Below are positions 27,576 through 35,706 of a DNA stretch of 64,000 nt, piece by piece. Positions within the stretch are counted from its first letter, which is position 1, and every line of letters starts with the position of its first letter. Under the pieces are notes generated by a model, which worked only from the letters and a program-made list of their open reading frames with translations, was not told the origin of the DNA and did no database searches. The translations under genes and the position numbers were made by a program. The stretch comes from Arthrobacter sp. ZGTC131. Its GTDB lineage: Bacteria > Actinomycetota > Actinomycetes > Actinomycetales > Micrococcaceae. The DNA lies in NCBI RefSeq assembly GCF_002929275.1, contig NZ_PJIK01000006.1:161349-225348 (forward strand), read 5' to 3'.

Positions 27576-28481
27576 TTAGCCGACGAAGTCGAGATCCGCA
27601 GGGCTGGGGTTCTGCTTCGGGTGTGCCGGGCGCCGTCGTCCGCCCCGCTGCGCCGCGGCGCCGGCGAGGACGACGAGCAGGATGCCCAGGATTTGGATGG
27701 CCGAAGGCTGCTGGTGCAGGATGAGCAGTCCGAGGAGGACCCCGAGGGCTGGCTCCAGGGCCATCAGGGTGCCGAACGCTGTGGGCGTCATCCTGCGCAG
27801 GGCCAGCATTTCCAGCGCGAACGGCAGCACGGGCAGCAGGATGGCGAGCCCGGCCGCTGTGGCCAGGATCCCGAACGTCAGGTGGCCGGCGGCCTGCGGA
27901 ATGCCGACGACGGCCGCCGTGGCCGCAGCGATCGGCACAGTCATTGAGAGCGCCCCGATTCCGGTGAATCGGTCTCCGATTCTCTGGGTGAGCAGGATGT
28001 AGGCGGCCCACCCGATCGCTGCCAGCGCGGCGAAGGTGACGCCGGTCAGGTTGAAGTCGCCCTGCCATGGTTGGGTCAGAAGTACGACGCCGAGCAGTGC
28101 CACAGCCGGCCAGATGAGCGCATTTCTGTTGTGGCTGCGTACCGCGGCCACCGTCAGGGGTCCCAGGAACTCGATCGCGACGGCGGTGCCCAGCGGGATG
28201 TGCTCGATCGCGGCGAGGAACCCGATAGTCACCAGCCCGGTGGTGATGCCCAGACGGAGCAGCGGCAGCACGTCGCCGCGGCGGACGGAGCGCAGCGGCG
28301 GGCGGGCAATCAACAGGAGAATGATGGCTCCCATGCTGAGCCTGAGCCAGGCTGTTCCGGCCGGGCCCACGGCCTCAATCAGATCCACCGACAGGGCAGA
28401 CCCCAACTGAACTGACAGGATCGCCGTCACGGCCAGCCCCCACGGCGGGACCGGGACGTTCAAAGCGTTTCGCAGGCCCAT
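27576..28481 (-). CDS. EamA/RhtA-like exporter
   Basis: About 301 residues with ten membrane helices in two EamA repeats, of the drug/metabolite transporter superfamily. GTAVAIEFLGPLTVAAV (end of repeat 1) and MTPTAFGTLMALEPALGVL (repeat 2) match the RhtA threonine/homoserine exporter branch. ATG 28481 was chosen because GAAGGGAAG precedes it; an in-frame ATG at 28496 overlaps the B3/B4 gene. It likely exports amino acids. Confidence 0.85.
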   Translation of the reverse strand: MGLRNALNVPVPPWGLAVTAILSVQLGSALSVDLIEAVGPAGTAWLRLSMGAIILLLIARPPLRSVRRGDVLPLLRLGITTGLVTIGFLAAIEHIPLGTAVAIEFLGPLTVAAVRSHNRNALIWPAVALLGVVLLTQPWQGDFNLTGVTFAALAAIGWAAYILLTQRIGDRFTGIGALSMTVPIAAATAAVVGIPQAAGHLTFGILATAAGLAILLPVLPFALEMLALRRMTPTAFGTLMALEPALGVLLGLLILHQQPSAIQILGILLVVLAGAAAQRGGRRRPAHPKQNPSPADLDFVG

Positions 28482-28482
28482 A

Positions 28483-29223
28483 TCACTTCCCTTCATGGAT
28501 GGAAGGGGCTGCGGCTATCCGACGGCGGGCAGCCCTGACGTCCGGACCAAGCCCCGTTAATCGTGCCGCCAGGTCGTCGGCGGCGCCGTCGAGTGCCTCA
28601 TCGGTCATGGGCTGGAGGGCGTCGAGGATGAACAGAGCCGTTGTGGTGTCTTCGCGGAGTTGGGTCCTCCGGCCCTGGCGCCAGTTCCAGCGCCGGCAGG
28701 TAACGCCGGCGTCATCGCACCACACCACCTCGCCCGGATCCGGGTGCTCGATCACCTCAATGCCTCCCGCGACGGTGTCAAACGCCTCAGTGCCGGCGGC
28801 CCGGACAAGCCGGGGCGCACCGGCATAGCCGGTCAGGTCCTCTCCACCCAGCGGCACCTGATGCAGCACCGAGACGGCGTTGTAGAGGTCGGTAAGCCGG
28901 TTCACCCGGGGCAGGCCGGACGCCGCGCGGCGCAGCAAGGCCTCCAGGCTGTTGCGGGTGCGCTGCGGCTTGGCGCCGAACGATTTGTAAGCCTCGCGCC
29001 ACGCAGCCACGTGGGGCAGATCCTCCACAAGCCGGGCGCTCAGTGTTTCGCGGGCCGAAGCCTCCGCTGCTTGGAGCAGCGTGTCACTGGCCTGATCGCT
29101 TGGCCCCGGGACAAGCCCGTCGACGGCCAGCAGGACGGAGCGGTAGTCCGGCCGCAGCGAGAACACTGCGGCATCCACCCCGGCGCCTTTCAGAAACTCC
29201 TGAAGCGTTTCCAGATCACGCAT
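28483..29223 (-). CDS. B3/B4 tRNA-editing-like domain protein
   Basis: 246 residues from ATG 29223. It matches stand-alone B3/B4 proteins, relatives of the editing domain of phenylalanyl-tRNA synthetase beta subunit: HVAAWREAYKSFGAKPQRTR, LPRVNRLTDLYNAVSVLHQVP, then GGEDLTGYAG and WCDDAGVTCRRWNWRQGRRT. These proteins may hydrolyse mischarged tRNA or bind amino-acid-like ligands. It overlaps the regulator gene by eight bases and the EamA gene follows directly, a common trio in actinobacteria. Confidence 0.85.
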   Translation of the reverse strand: MRDLETLQEFLKGAGVDAAVFSLRPDYRSVLLAVDGLVPGPSDQASDTLLQAAEASARETLSARLVEDLPHVAAWREAYKSFGAKPQRTRNSLEALLRRAASGLPRVNRLTDLYNAVSVLHQVPLGGEDLTGYAGAPRLVRAAGTEAFDTVAGGIEVIEHPDPGEVVWCDDAGVTCRRWNWRQGRRTQLREDTTTALFILDALQPMTDEALDGAADDLAARLTGLGPDVRAARRRIAAAPSIHEGK

Positions 29224-29821
29224 CGGTCGCCTCCGGCCGGTGTCCTGATCCCACGCCCGGTTCAAAGACCGCCAGGGAGAACCGGGCCGGTTCCTTGCCC
29301 ACGGCGCCATACGAGTGCTCCACGTCGCCGGGAAAGGACACAGCGTCTCCGGCCTCGAGGATGAACGCCTCACCGGCAACCACAACGGAGATGGATCCCT
29401 CCTGGACCTGCAACAGCTCCTTGGTCCCCGGTGAATGCGCTTCGCTCCCGTGGGTATCCCCGGGAACCATCTTCCAGTCCCAGAGTTCAACCACATCAGG
29501 CGTCTCTGTCCCGGCCACCAGCACGCCGCGGCCACCGGCATCCGAACTCCACAAGGCAGCACCCTCACCGCGGCGGGTGACCGTCACTGGCCTGGGGCGC
29601 GGGAGTTCAACCAACGCGGGCAGTCCGATCCCAAGAGCGTCACTGATTCTCAGGAGCGTCCCCACGCTGGGATTCGTGGCGCCCTGCTCGACGTTGACCA
29701 GCATGCGGCGGCTCACACCCGTGGCCTGCGCCAATTGATCAAGCGTCCACCCCCGCGACTGCCGTTCCTGCCGCACCCGGCTGCCAATTGCTACCGCGAG
29801 GGCAGATGTACTCTTATCCAT
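29216..29821 (-). CDS. XRE regulator with cupin sensor domain
   Basis: 201 residues from ATG 29821. The N-terminus is an XRE helix-turn-helix (VRQERQSRGWTLDQLAQATG, VSRRMLVNVEQGATNPSVGT); the C-terminal half is a cupin barrel (PGTKELLQVQEGSISVVVAG, LEAGDAVSFPGDVEHSYGA) that probably binds a small ligand. It is the first gene of the five-gene operon and sits directly behind a perfect palindrome, so autoregulation is likely. No ribosome-binding site is visible before the ATG; the transcript may be leaderless. Confidence 0.88.
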   Translation of the reverse strand: MDKSTSALAVAIGSRVRQERQSRGWTLDQLAQATGVSRRMLVNVEQGATNPSVGTLLRISDALGIGLPALVELPRPRPVTVTRRGEGAALWSSDAGGRGVLVAGTETPDVVELWDWKMVPGDTHGSEAHSPGTKELLQVQEGSISVVVAGEAFILEAGDAVSFPGDVEHSYGAVGKEPARFSLAVFEPGVGSGHRPEATDA

Positions 29822-29830
29822 GAGTGCATC

Positions 29831-29853
29831 ATAGTGCACTCGGAGTGCACTAT
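29831..29853. promoter_or_regulatory. Palindromic operator upstream of XRE-cupin gene
   Basis: ATAGTGCACT (29831-29840), spacer CGG, AGTGCACTAT (29844-29853): a perfect 10-bp inverted repeat nine bases before the regulator start codon. Further AGTGCA/GCACT half-sites flank it at 29823-29828 and 29854-29858. Position and symmetry make it the likely binding site of the adjacent XRE protein. Confidence 0.7.
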
Positions 29854-30133
29854 GCACTCCGATGCAAGCCGAAAGGGCAGAGGGCCAGACCTGAAGATGC
29901 AAGTTAGCCAACGGCTAACGCATCTCTTTCCGAAAGGAAGTAAAGCAGTTGCCGGTGACCTAGGAACAGCACCTCCCACCACTAGCCTCTGAGTCGGGCC
30001 CGCCGAGAGGAAAACTGCCAGTTCAATATCTGTGGGTTCTCTGACTTCCACAGGCATTATCGCCGGCGTCGGTATTCCACCGGACGTGTAATTTGCCGAC
30101 AGGCACTATCTAGCCAGTGCAGATTGAAGCAAG

Positions 30134-31378
30134 ATGCTCTTTATGAAAAAAGTCGTTCTAGCGAGCTTCGCCGCGGTAGCCATGGCGCTTGGCGCAATCA
30201 CCCTCGCGGCCCCGAGCGGCGCGGCGCCTCAGACATCCGGCACGGGCCAAATCATCGTCAAATTCCGCGACACCGTTGCTGCATCTGGCGTACTGCGTCA
30301 GCATGGCGTCAGCGAGGGCGCCGGAATCGGCAGCACTGGCGCTCGTCTGATTAAGGTGCCGGCCGGTAAGGAATCTCAACTCATCGAAGCCTTAAGCCGG
30401 AACCCTGCTGTTGAGTACGCCGAGCCGGACGAGCTGGTTACTGCCACTACTGCTGACCAGTATTTTCCTCGCCAGTACGCTCTGCAAAACAATGGGCAGT
30501 CATTCACCAACACCGCCAGCACGCTGACTGTAGCCGGGGGCAAAGCGGATGCTGATGTCGACGCCGTCGAAGCGTGGAGCGTCACGACAGGCAGCGGCAT
30601 CAGAGTTGCTGTTCTAGATTCGGGTGTCGCAACTGACAACCCGGACATCAGCCCGAAGGTTGTGCTACGGGCCAATTTCAGTAGTTCGGCGACCGATGAA
30701 GACAACTACGGCCACGGCACCCATGTGGCCGGTATCGTCGCCGCCACACACAATACTTCCGGTGTAGCCGGCGTATGCCCCGGCTGCACGATCCTGGCTG
30801 GCAAGGTCCTCAATGACAGCGGGGTTGGATCTAGCTCAGGCCTTGCGAACGGCATCAACTGGGCGGTTAACAATGGCGCGAAGGTTATCAACATGAGCAT
30901 CGGAGTGCAGGCGTCCCGCACTCTCGAAACTGCCGTCAAAAACGCCTGGAGTAAGGGTGTCGTGCTGGTTGCAGCAGCGGGCAACGGCGGGAATCAGGCC
31001 AAGATCTACCCGGGCGCATACTCAAACGTCATCGCCGTTGCCGCTACCGACAACACCGACGCCAAAGCATCGTTCTCAACGTACGGAGCGAGCTGGGTGG
31101 ACGTCGCAGCACCCGGGGCCAACGTCTATTCGACCTTCCCGAACCACACGTTCGTCATCGGGACACAGAACAAGCGGTCTTTCGGTTATGACGTCGGCAA
31201 CGGGACTTCGATGTCCTCACCGATCGTGGCTGCAACGGCCGCGCTTGCCTTCAGCTCCCACCCGGGCGCCACGAACACGTCAGTCCGCGCAAACATCGAA
31301 TCAACCGCCGACAAGATTCCTGGCACGGGCACCTACTGGACACATGGCCGCGTGAACGCAGACAAAGCCGTCCGGTAG
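30134..31378 (+). CDS. Secreted S8 family serine peptidase (subtilase)
   Basis: 414 residues; start ATG 30134, or 30143 three codons later. A Sec signal peptide (MKKVVLASFAAVAMALGA... ending near Ala31), an inhibitor I9-like propeptide (about 38-103) and a thermitase-like catalytic domain follow. The triad is Asp162 (AVLDSGV), His194 (YGHGTHVAG) and Ser359 (NGTSMSSP), with oxyanion Asn284 (AAAGN). VCPGCTI may form a disulfide. The protease would be exported and self-activated. It is monocistronic, with a hairpin just after the stop. Confidence 0.93.
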   Translation: MLFMKKVVLASFAAVAMALGAITLAAPSGAAPQTSGTGQIIVKFRDTVAASGVLRQHGVSEGAGIGSTGARLIKVPAGKESQLIEALSRNPAVEYAEPDELVTATTADQYFPRQYALQNNGQSFTNTASTLTVAGGKADADVDAVEAWSVTTGSGIRVAVLDSGVATDNPDISPKVVLRANFSSSATDEDNYGHGTHVAGIVAATHNTSGVAGVCPGCTILAGKVLNDSGVGSSSGLANGINWAVNNGAKVINMSIGVQASRTLETAVKNAWSKGVVLVAAAGNGGNQAKIYPGAYSNVIAVAATDNTDAKASFSTYGASWVDVAAPGANVYSTFPNHTFVIGTQNKRSFGYDVGNGTSMSSPIVAATAALAFSSHPGATNTSVRANIESTADKIPGTGTYWTHGRVNADKAVR

Positions 31379-31384
31379 TCATAG

Positions 31385-31433
31385 CCCCGGCCGGCACCGC
31401 ACGACCGGCCTGCGCCCGCATGAACGGCCGGGG
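31385..31433. terminator. Hairpin after subtilase gene
   Basis: CCCCGGCCG (31385-31393) pairs perfectly with CGGCCGGGG (31425-31433). The loop is long (31 bases) and there is no T-tract. It lies between the convergent subtilase and GntR genes and could serve both. Confidence 0.45.
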
Positions 31434-31485
31434 CCAGGAGCGGTCATGCGGGGAGGGCCGCCCAAGCTGAGCTGGACCAGTCGGC

Positions 31486-32274
31486 CTAGGACTGAAGGGA
31501 CTGCATCACCGAGAGGTGGCCCGCCCGGTCCGAAATGAGGCATTTGGCCAGGTAGAAGGGCCGGTTCGCGTGCCTGACGTACTGCGTCAGCACGAGGACC
31601 GGATCCGATGCCCGCAGGTCCAGGAGCTTGGCGCGGCTGGGTCCCACCTGGCTCAGGCCGATCTGGCATTCGCCCGGGCCCAATACCCGGCCGCCGCGTT
31701 TGTAGAGGGCCGCGAGCAGCGTGGTGCCGCCGTCGTCGTCGAGCTCCAGCGGGGCGGCGGCAGCGGAACCGCTGCCGATGCTGACCGGCCCGGCGGAGAT
31801 GTTCTCCTGCAGGTGGGCGATGGCCTCGCCGTCGCGGATCAGGACGGATTCCCAGAGCCAGCAGTCGGCGCCGGGTTCGACGCCAATGCCGGGCGCGACG
31901 AACTCGGAGGCGGGCTGCCGTTCCCGCTGGACGCGTTTGATCTCGATGTGCTGCCCCGGGCCGCCGAGGACTTCCTCGAAGGGCCGGATCCGCTCGATGC
32001 CGATGCGGGGGAGGGTGTCGGAGACGAACCGGCCGACGCCGCGACGGGCGCGGATGAGGCCGTCCTCCTCGAGCAGCATCAGCGCCTCGCGGACCACGGT
32101 GCGGCTGACCTTCATGTCCGTGCCGAGCTCGGTTTCGGTGGGAAGCATGGAGCCGGGCGTCAGCATGTTGTTGCGGATGGCTTCGGCGATCCGGGAGTAG
32201 ACGGCAACCCGGAGCGGTGAGCCGGGCTGGGCCTCCACCGGCTGGGCCAGGAACCGGACGGCGTCCTCGTGCAC
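31486..32274 (-). CDS. GntR family regulator with UTRA domain
   Basis: About 262 residues from GTG 32274, which has GAGG before it; an upstream TTG at 32337 is possible but would lie in the candidate operator. The N-terminal winged helix is clear (VYSRIAEAIRNNMLTPGSML, PTETELGTDMKVSRTVVREA, LMLLEEDGLIRARRGVG). The C-terminal UTRA/chorismate-lyase-like ligand domain covers about residues 110-255. It has no adjacent target gene, but a TTGT-N3-ACAA dyad upstream recurs in the ribokinase/MFS promoter region 23 kb away, so nucleoside salvage may be its target. Confidence 0.85.
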   Translation of the reverse strand: MHEDAVRFLAQPVEAQPGSPLRVAVYSRIAEAIRNNMLTPGSMLPTETELGTDMKVSRTVVREALMLLEEDGLIRARRGVGRFVSDTLPRIGIERIRPFEEVLGGPGQHIEIKRVQRERQPASEFVAPGIGVEPGADCWLWESVLIRDGEAIAHLQENISAGPVSIGSGSAAAAPLELDDDGGTTLLAALYKRGGRVLGPGECQIGLSQVGPSRAKLLDLRASDPVLVLTQYVRHANRPFYLAKCLISDRAGHLSVMQSLQS

Positions 32275-32326
32275 GTTTGCCTCGCTTGCGTTGTTCGGGA
32301 ATTCCAGCCTAACAAGTGCTACGTGT

Positions 32327-32337
32327 TTGTTGGACAA
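32327..32337. promoter_or_regulatory. Candidate GntR operator
   Basis: TTGTTGGACAA (32327-32337), a perfect TTGT-N3-ACAA dyad about 53 bp before the preferred GntR start codon. AACAAGTGC at 32311 and TTGTTCGGGAATTCC at 32291 add further half-sites. This fits autoregulation. Confidence 0.5.
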
Positions 32338-32427
32338 GTCTTACCCGCGCTACGGAGGTGCATACTCGAGCCGTCGTTCGCGCTGAACACCTTTAATTCA
32401 AGAACCGGCGGGCCGGGAGTCGCAGGA

Positions 32428-32802
32428 TCAGTGCTGCGCGCCGAGGACTGTATGGGCGATCAGCATATCGAGACGCCGCACATCCACCTTCTTGCCCACC
32501 TTGATCTTGATGTGGCCCGCGCGGGTCCACAGTTCCAGCTCAGCATCGAGATCAAATGTTCCGGCGTTCTCCGAGGACCACATGTTGATGGCCGAGTAGG
32601 GCAGCGAGTAAACCTCCACCTTCTTTCCAGTAATTCCCTGGGCGTCGCGGACGATCAATCGCTTGGTCGTAAAAATAGCGCTATCGCGAAATGTCTTGTA
32701 CGCGGCCATCGGCTGCTCGCCTGGGACCATCAGCTCCCCAACATCATTTGGGATCGGACATTCGGCGACGAACATCCACGTGGTTACTGCTGCTGCCTCC
32801 AA
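32428..32802 (-). CDS. Bacterial PH-domain protein
   Basis: 124 residues. The start is TTG 32802, supported by AAAGGAG on the minus strand (32808-32814), five bases upstream. The single domain shows the bacterial pleckstrin-homology (bPH_1) pattern: FTTKRLIVRDAQGITGKKVE, VYSLPYSAINMWSSENAGTF, DLDAELELWTRAGHIKIKVG, and a final helix (DVRRLDMLIAHTVLG). Such proteins form ring-like oligomers in structural studies, but their function is generally unknown. It is a lone gene. Confidence 0.85.
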   Translation of the reverse strand: MEAAAVTTWMFVAECPIPNDVGELMVPGEQPMAAYKTFRDSAIFTTKRLIVRDAQGITGKKVEVYSLPYSAINMWSSENAGTFDLDAELELWTRAGHIKIKVGKKVDVRRLDMLIAHTVLGAQH

Positions 32803-32986
32803 GGAAGCTCCTTTGATTAGTGCGGGCTTGGGCTACCGCTTAGTCTCTCAAACCCGTACTCGTCGTCTTGACCTCCACAGGGTGTGTCGTATGGTGGTCC
32901 CGTTTTGGAAAGGACAGGGCTGTCCACTGGGCGCCAAAGTCCTCGGCGAAATTCGAGTTGGAATGCGGAAGTGGATGGCCGTGACC

Positions 32987-33565
32987 CTAGGTGCCCGAGG
33001 AATTGAAGCCCGGGTCAGTTATGGCGGTTTCGAGGAGTCGGTCGAAGCTGCTGATTCCGTAGTCGGGTGGGGTGGCCGCCAGAACGATTCGCGTCGTGGT
33101 CACCGCATCACTGTTCGGCCTAACGTTCTGCTTCGGCTGCGGTGAGGGCTCCGGGAGGACCTGCAAGTGCAAGCCGGACACTCCGTTCACAAGCAGTGGC
33201 AGGCTCCCGCCGTCGACGAGCAGTGAGCGGAACTCGTCAACGGAAAGTTGCTTCGCCTTATCCGCGGTGAGCTCAAGAATTACGTCGTTGACGGTTGCAG
33301 TCAGCCGCTGCAGGACCGCCCTCTCGCCCGAACTCTCACCCAGGATGCCCACCGCCGTGCAGACGGTGGCAAAGGACGCGACGAACAGCATCGTGGCGCC
33401 CACGTCCCTGAGCCAAGGCAAGCCGAGCATCAGGACAAGGCATACGACGAAACCGATGACCGAGAACCTGCCGAAAATGGCCCCCGCGCCGTCGGCAGGC
33501 CTGCCGGTCCATTCCTGGGAAGTGAAGCTGCAGATTACCCGGTGCTCAACCCTCGGACTTTGCAT
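32987..33565 (-). CDS. Two-TM membrane protein, paired with coiled-coil gene
   Basis: 192 residues from ATG 33565. Two adjacent membrane helices span about residues 30-78 (FSVIGFVVCLVLMLGLPWL, ATMLFVASFATVCTAVGIL). A soluble region follows with a VNDVILELTADKAKQLSVDEF stretch that looks helical. It starts two bases after the upstream gene's stop, with AAAGGA as its site inside that gene, so the two are one operon. Family not recognised. Confidence 0.6.
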   Translation of the reverse strand: MQSPRVEHRVICSFTSQEWTGRPADGAGAIFGRFSVIGFVVCLVLMLGLPWLRDVGATMLFVASFATVCTAVGILGESSGERAVLQRLTATVNDVILELTADKAKQLSVDEFRSLLVDGGSLPLLVNGVSGLHLQVLPEPSPQPKQNVRPNSDAVTTTRIVLAATPPDYGISSFDRLLETAITDPGFNSSGT

Positions 33566-33567
33566 GT

Positions 33568-34281
33568 TCAGTTTCCTTTCACTTCCAGCAGCGCCTCGGC
33601 CAGGATGATGGCTTCCCGTGCCTCCCGGAGGCTTTCCCGAAGTCCGGGGTCGGGGAACCCATGGCTGATGTCCTCCGCGGGGACCGAAAGATCCGCGGCG
33701 ATTTTGCTGAGGTTCTCCCGCTCCTGCGCGAGCATCTTGGATGACGTCAGCTTGACCTTGGACTTCTCCAGGTCAAAAAGTGAGGCGTTGATCTGGTCCC
33801 GGCGCGCCCGGATCACGCTGCACACATGCTGCACGCGCTGCGTACGGCTGCTGAACATCCGCTCCATCTTGACGGCGACATCATGAAGCTCACGCAGGGT
33901 GGCGTACGCCCGCACATCCTGGCTTCTGGAGTGCCGGTCGAGAAGTTGCCTGATTCGAGACAGCCGCTGTCCCCAAAGCTCGAGCCCTGCACGGTTCTGG
34001 TTGAAGAGCAGCTCGGCTGCGGCAAGGGACGTGTTCAGGGCGTCCCGCCTGGGGGTGAGCTTCCCGGCCGCTGCGTCCAGCCGTCCGATGAACTCGGCGT
34101 AGTTGTCGAGCGGCGGCACCGACGTTTCGTCCCTGCTCGCCACCTGCATGGCGGGCCCGGCGGAGGGCTCATTTGCCGACGTCGGTTGTTCCTTCGCTGT
34201 TCCGATCCGCGGCGGTTTGGCAGGCTTCCGTGGTGGGACGGCGCGGGGTTCTGGACTATCGTCACGTGCCCCGTTGCTCAT
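33568..34281 (-). CDS. Coiled-coil hypothetical protein
   Basis: 237 residues from ATG 34281 (MSNGARDDSPEP). The first 75 residues are proline-rich and disordered (PPRKPAKPPRIGTAKEQPTS). The rest is almost entirely helical with heptad-like spacing (AEFIGRLDAAAGKLTPRRDA, LHDVAVKMERMFSSRTQRVQ, RENLSKIAADLSVPAEDIS), consistent with a coiled coil. It forms a two-gene unit with the membrane protein that follows and could be its cytoplasmic partner. Function unknown. Confidence 0.6.
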   Translation of the reverse strand: MSNGARDDSPEPRAVPPRKPAKPPRIGTAKEQPTSANEPSAGPAMQVASRDETSVPPLDNYAEFIGRLDAAAGKLTPRRDALNTSLAAAELLFNQNRAGLELWGQRLSRIRQLLDRHSRSQDVRAYATLRELHDVAVKMERMFSSRTQRVQHVCSVIRARRDQINASLFDLEKSKVKLTSSKMLAQERENLSKIAADLSVPAEDISHGFPDPGLRESLREAREAIILAEALLEVKGN

Positions 34282-34584
34282 GATCAGCCATCCCCATTCA
34301 TGACCCGTCCAGGACAGCTTCATACTGCCCACAAACGGAGCAGGAGCGTCGACGCACCTGCGTGAGAATGCCCATTCTAAAGGTCGGAACGGGCGTTGTC
34401 TGCGGGGCGGCGTCAGCGGAGTCCTTGGCTTCCGGTGTCACGGGCGCGTTGCCGGCGACCGGGCACACAGCCCCGGCCGGGCCGGAGCTGCCGCCGACAA
34501 GCCTTCGCCGATCTTGCCGGAAACTTTCGCGGATCTTGAATGAACGGGGTGAGCATAAATTCATAGCCGAAAGGAGTGAACATC

Positions 34585-34707
34585 ATGGCTGACGACAACG
34601 ATGTGCTGGACTGGGTTTCCCCGCGCAAACAGCGCGAAATAGACAACCAGGCGGCATTTCTGCGGTATCTGCTGGAGCGTGAAGAGGCACAAGGCGGTGG
34701 GAAATGA
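34585..34707 (+). CDS. 40-residue small protein
   Basis: ATG 34585 has an excellent ribosome-binding site (AAAGGAG, 34570-34576). The product, MADDNDVLDWVSPRKQREI..., is 40 residues, charged and helical (NQAAFLRYLLEREEAQ). Its TGA overlaps the start of the next small ORF (AAATGATGA), the arrangement expected of a translated pair. Family not recognised. Confidence 0.6.
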   Translation: MADDNDVLDWVSPRKQREIDNQAAFLRYLLEREEAQGGGK

Positions 34708-34862
34708 TGAACGATTACGTTCCCCGTCCCCGTGAACCTTATGATGCGCGTGGGGTCATCAAACGCGACCTGGCGAACATCATCGCCAAATACACCGATA
34801 AGGGCGACCAAGAAACCGCCGCTGTCTACATGGAAGCACTTGCCCGTTACAACGGCGACTGA
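34704..34862 (+). CDS. 52-residue small protein
   Basis: Starts at ATG 34704 (or ATG 34707) inside the stop of the preceding 40-residue gene. The product, MMNDYVPRPREPYDARGVI..., is 52 residues, with an amphipathic helix (KRDLANIIAKYTDKGDQETA) and a C-terminal VYMEALARYNGD. Codon use is typical of the genome. The close overlap suggests the two peptides work together, but neither is recognised. Confidence 0.6.
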   Translation: MMNDYVPRPREPYDARGVIKRDLANIIAKYTDKGDQETAAVYMEALARYNGD

Positions 34863-34964
34863 CACCGGCAACGCCTACCCGTTTCTTGACGAGGCGACCT
34901 GTCTGAACGGCGTCTGGCTGACTCCACCGCCCTGTTCAGCCCCTTATGGAAGTGTCTGTGGGTC

Positions 34965-35498
34965 CTAAACCTGATGGGGCCGCCGCGGATCCCGCTCCAT
35001 CTCGGCGTCGATGCCGCGGCGTTGGCGCTGCAGTTCAGCAAGCCGCACTTCGGGATCCGTCTGCGACTGCTGCACCAGCTGTTTGGGGCCGGCGAAGATG
35101 CTGGTGAGCCGGGACTGGGTGGCCACGAAGTCCCGGCCGCGCAGGCTCTCCACCCCGCGCACCACGTCCTCCGCCGCGGCCGTCAGGTCGTAGCGGGGCT
35201 CGTCCTGGCCGGGAACGTAGTACTTCCGGAGCCACGCTTTTTCCGGGGCGGCACAGTCGTCCAGATACTCCGACGCCTCCTGCGGGAACTTGTCCTCACC
35301 TTATGTGTCCCTCAGGCCGAACAGGACGTCGTCCAGGCTGTCGATGAGCTGCTGGCGCCCCAGGTTGCGCTGGTTCGGGCCGGTGAAGGCCACCATGAAA
35401 AACGAGACTGCGAGAGGGGCGTTCAGGGTGCGAAGCAGCGACCATCCCGCGTGGTTCTCACGCTTGGGGTGTGCCGAGTCACGTCCTCTCAGTTCACT
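34965..35498 (-). pseudogene. DUF3375 (Wadjet JetA-like) gene remnant
   Basis: The minus-strand frame from 35498 reads WSLLRTLNAPLAVSFFMVAF, NQRNLGRQQLIDSLDDVLFG, then a TAA codon near 35300. It continues in the same frame as GEDKFPQEASEYLDDCAAPE, KAWLRKYYVPGQDEPRYDLT, ESLRGRDFVATQSRLTSIF and QTDPEVRLAELQRQRRGIDA, ending at a stop at 34965. This is the order of the N-terminal third of DUF3375 proteins, the JetA component of type I Wadjet plasmid-defence systems. No start codon with a site is visible, the internal stop is real in this sequence, and about two thirds of the protein is absent. No JetB, JetC or JetD was found nearby. Confidence 0.7.
35378..35412. repeat. 35-bp direct repeat, copy 1
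   Basis: GGCCGGTGAAGGCCACCATG and the next 15 bases, identical to 36512-36546 in 34 of 35 positions. It lies within the DUF3375 remnant. Confidence 0.75.
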
Positions 35499-35706
35499 CT
35501 AAGGGCGCCGCTGACATTCTGTGGAGGAAGAGTCGGTGTAATGGCCAACGTCCGACGAAAGGGGCGCAAGACGGCGGGAAGCGGGTTGTTCCTCGAGGCT
35601 ATTCAGGTTCAGGACCGACTACACTACGTTTCTCCTATGGCCATGGGCAAGCAACGGTGCTCTGACCCCCTATAGGAATTTCTACTCAAAAGGAGTGGGA
35701 AAGGTC

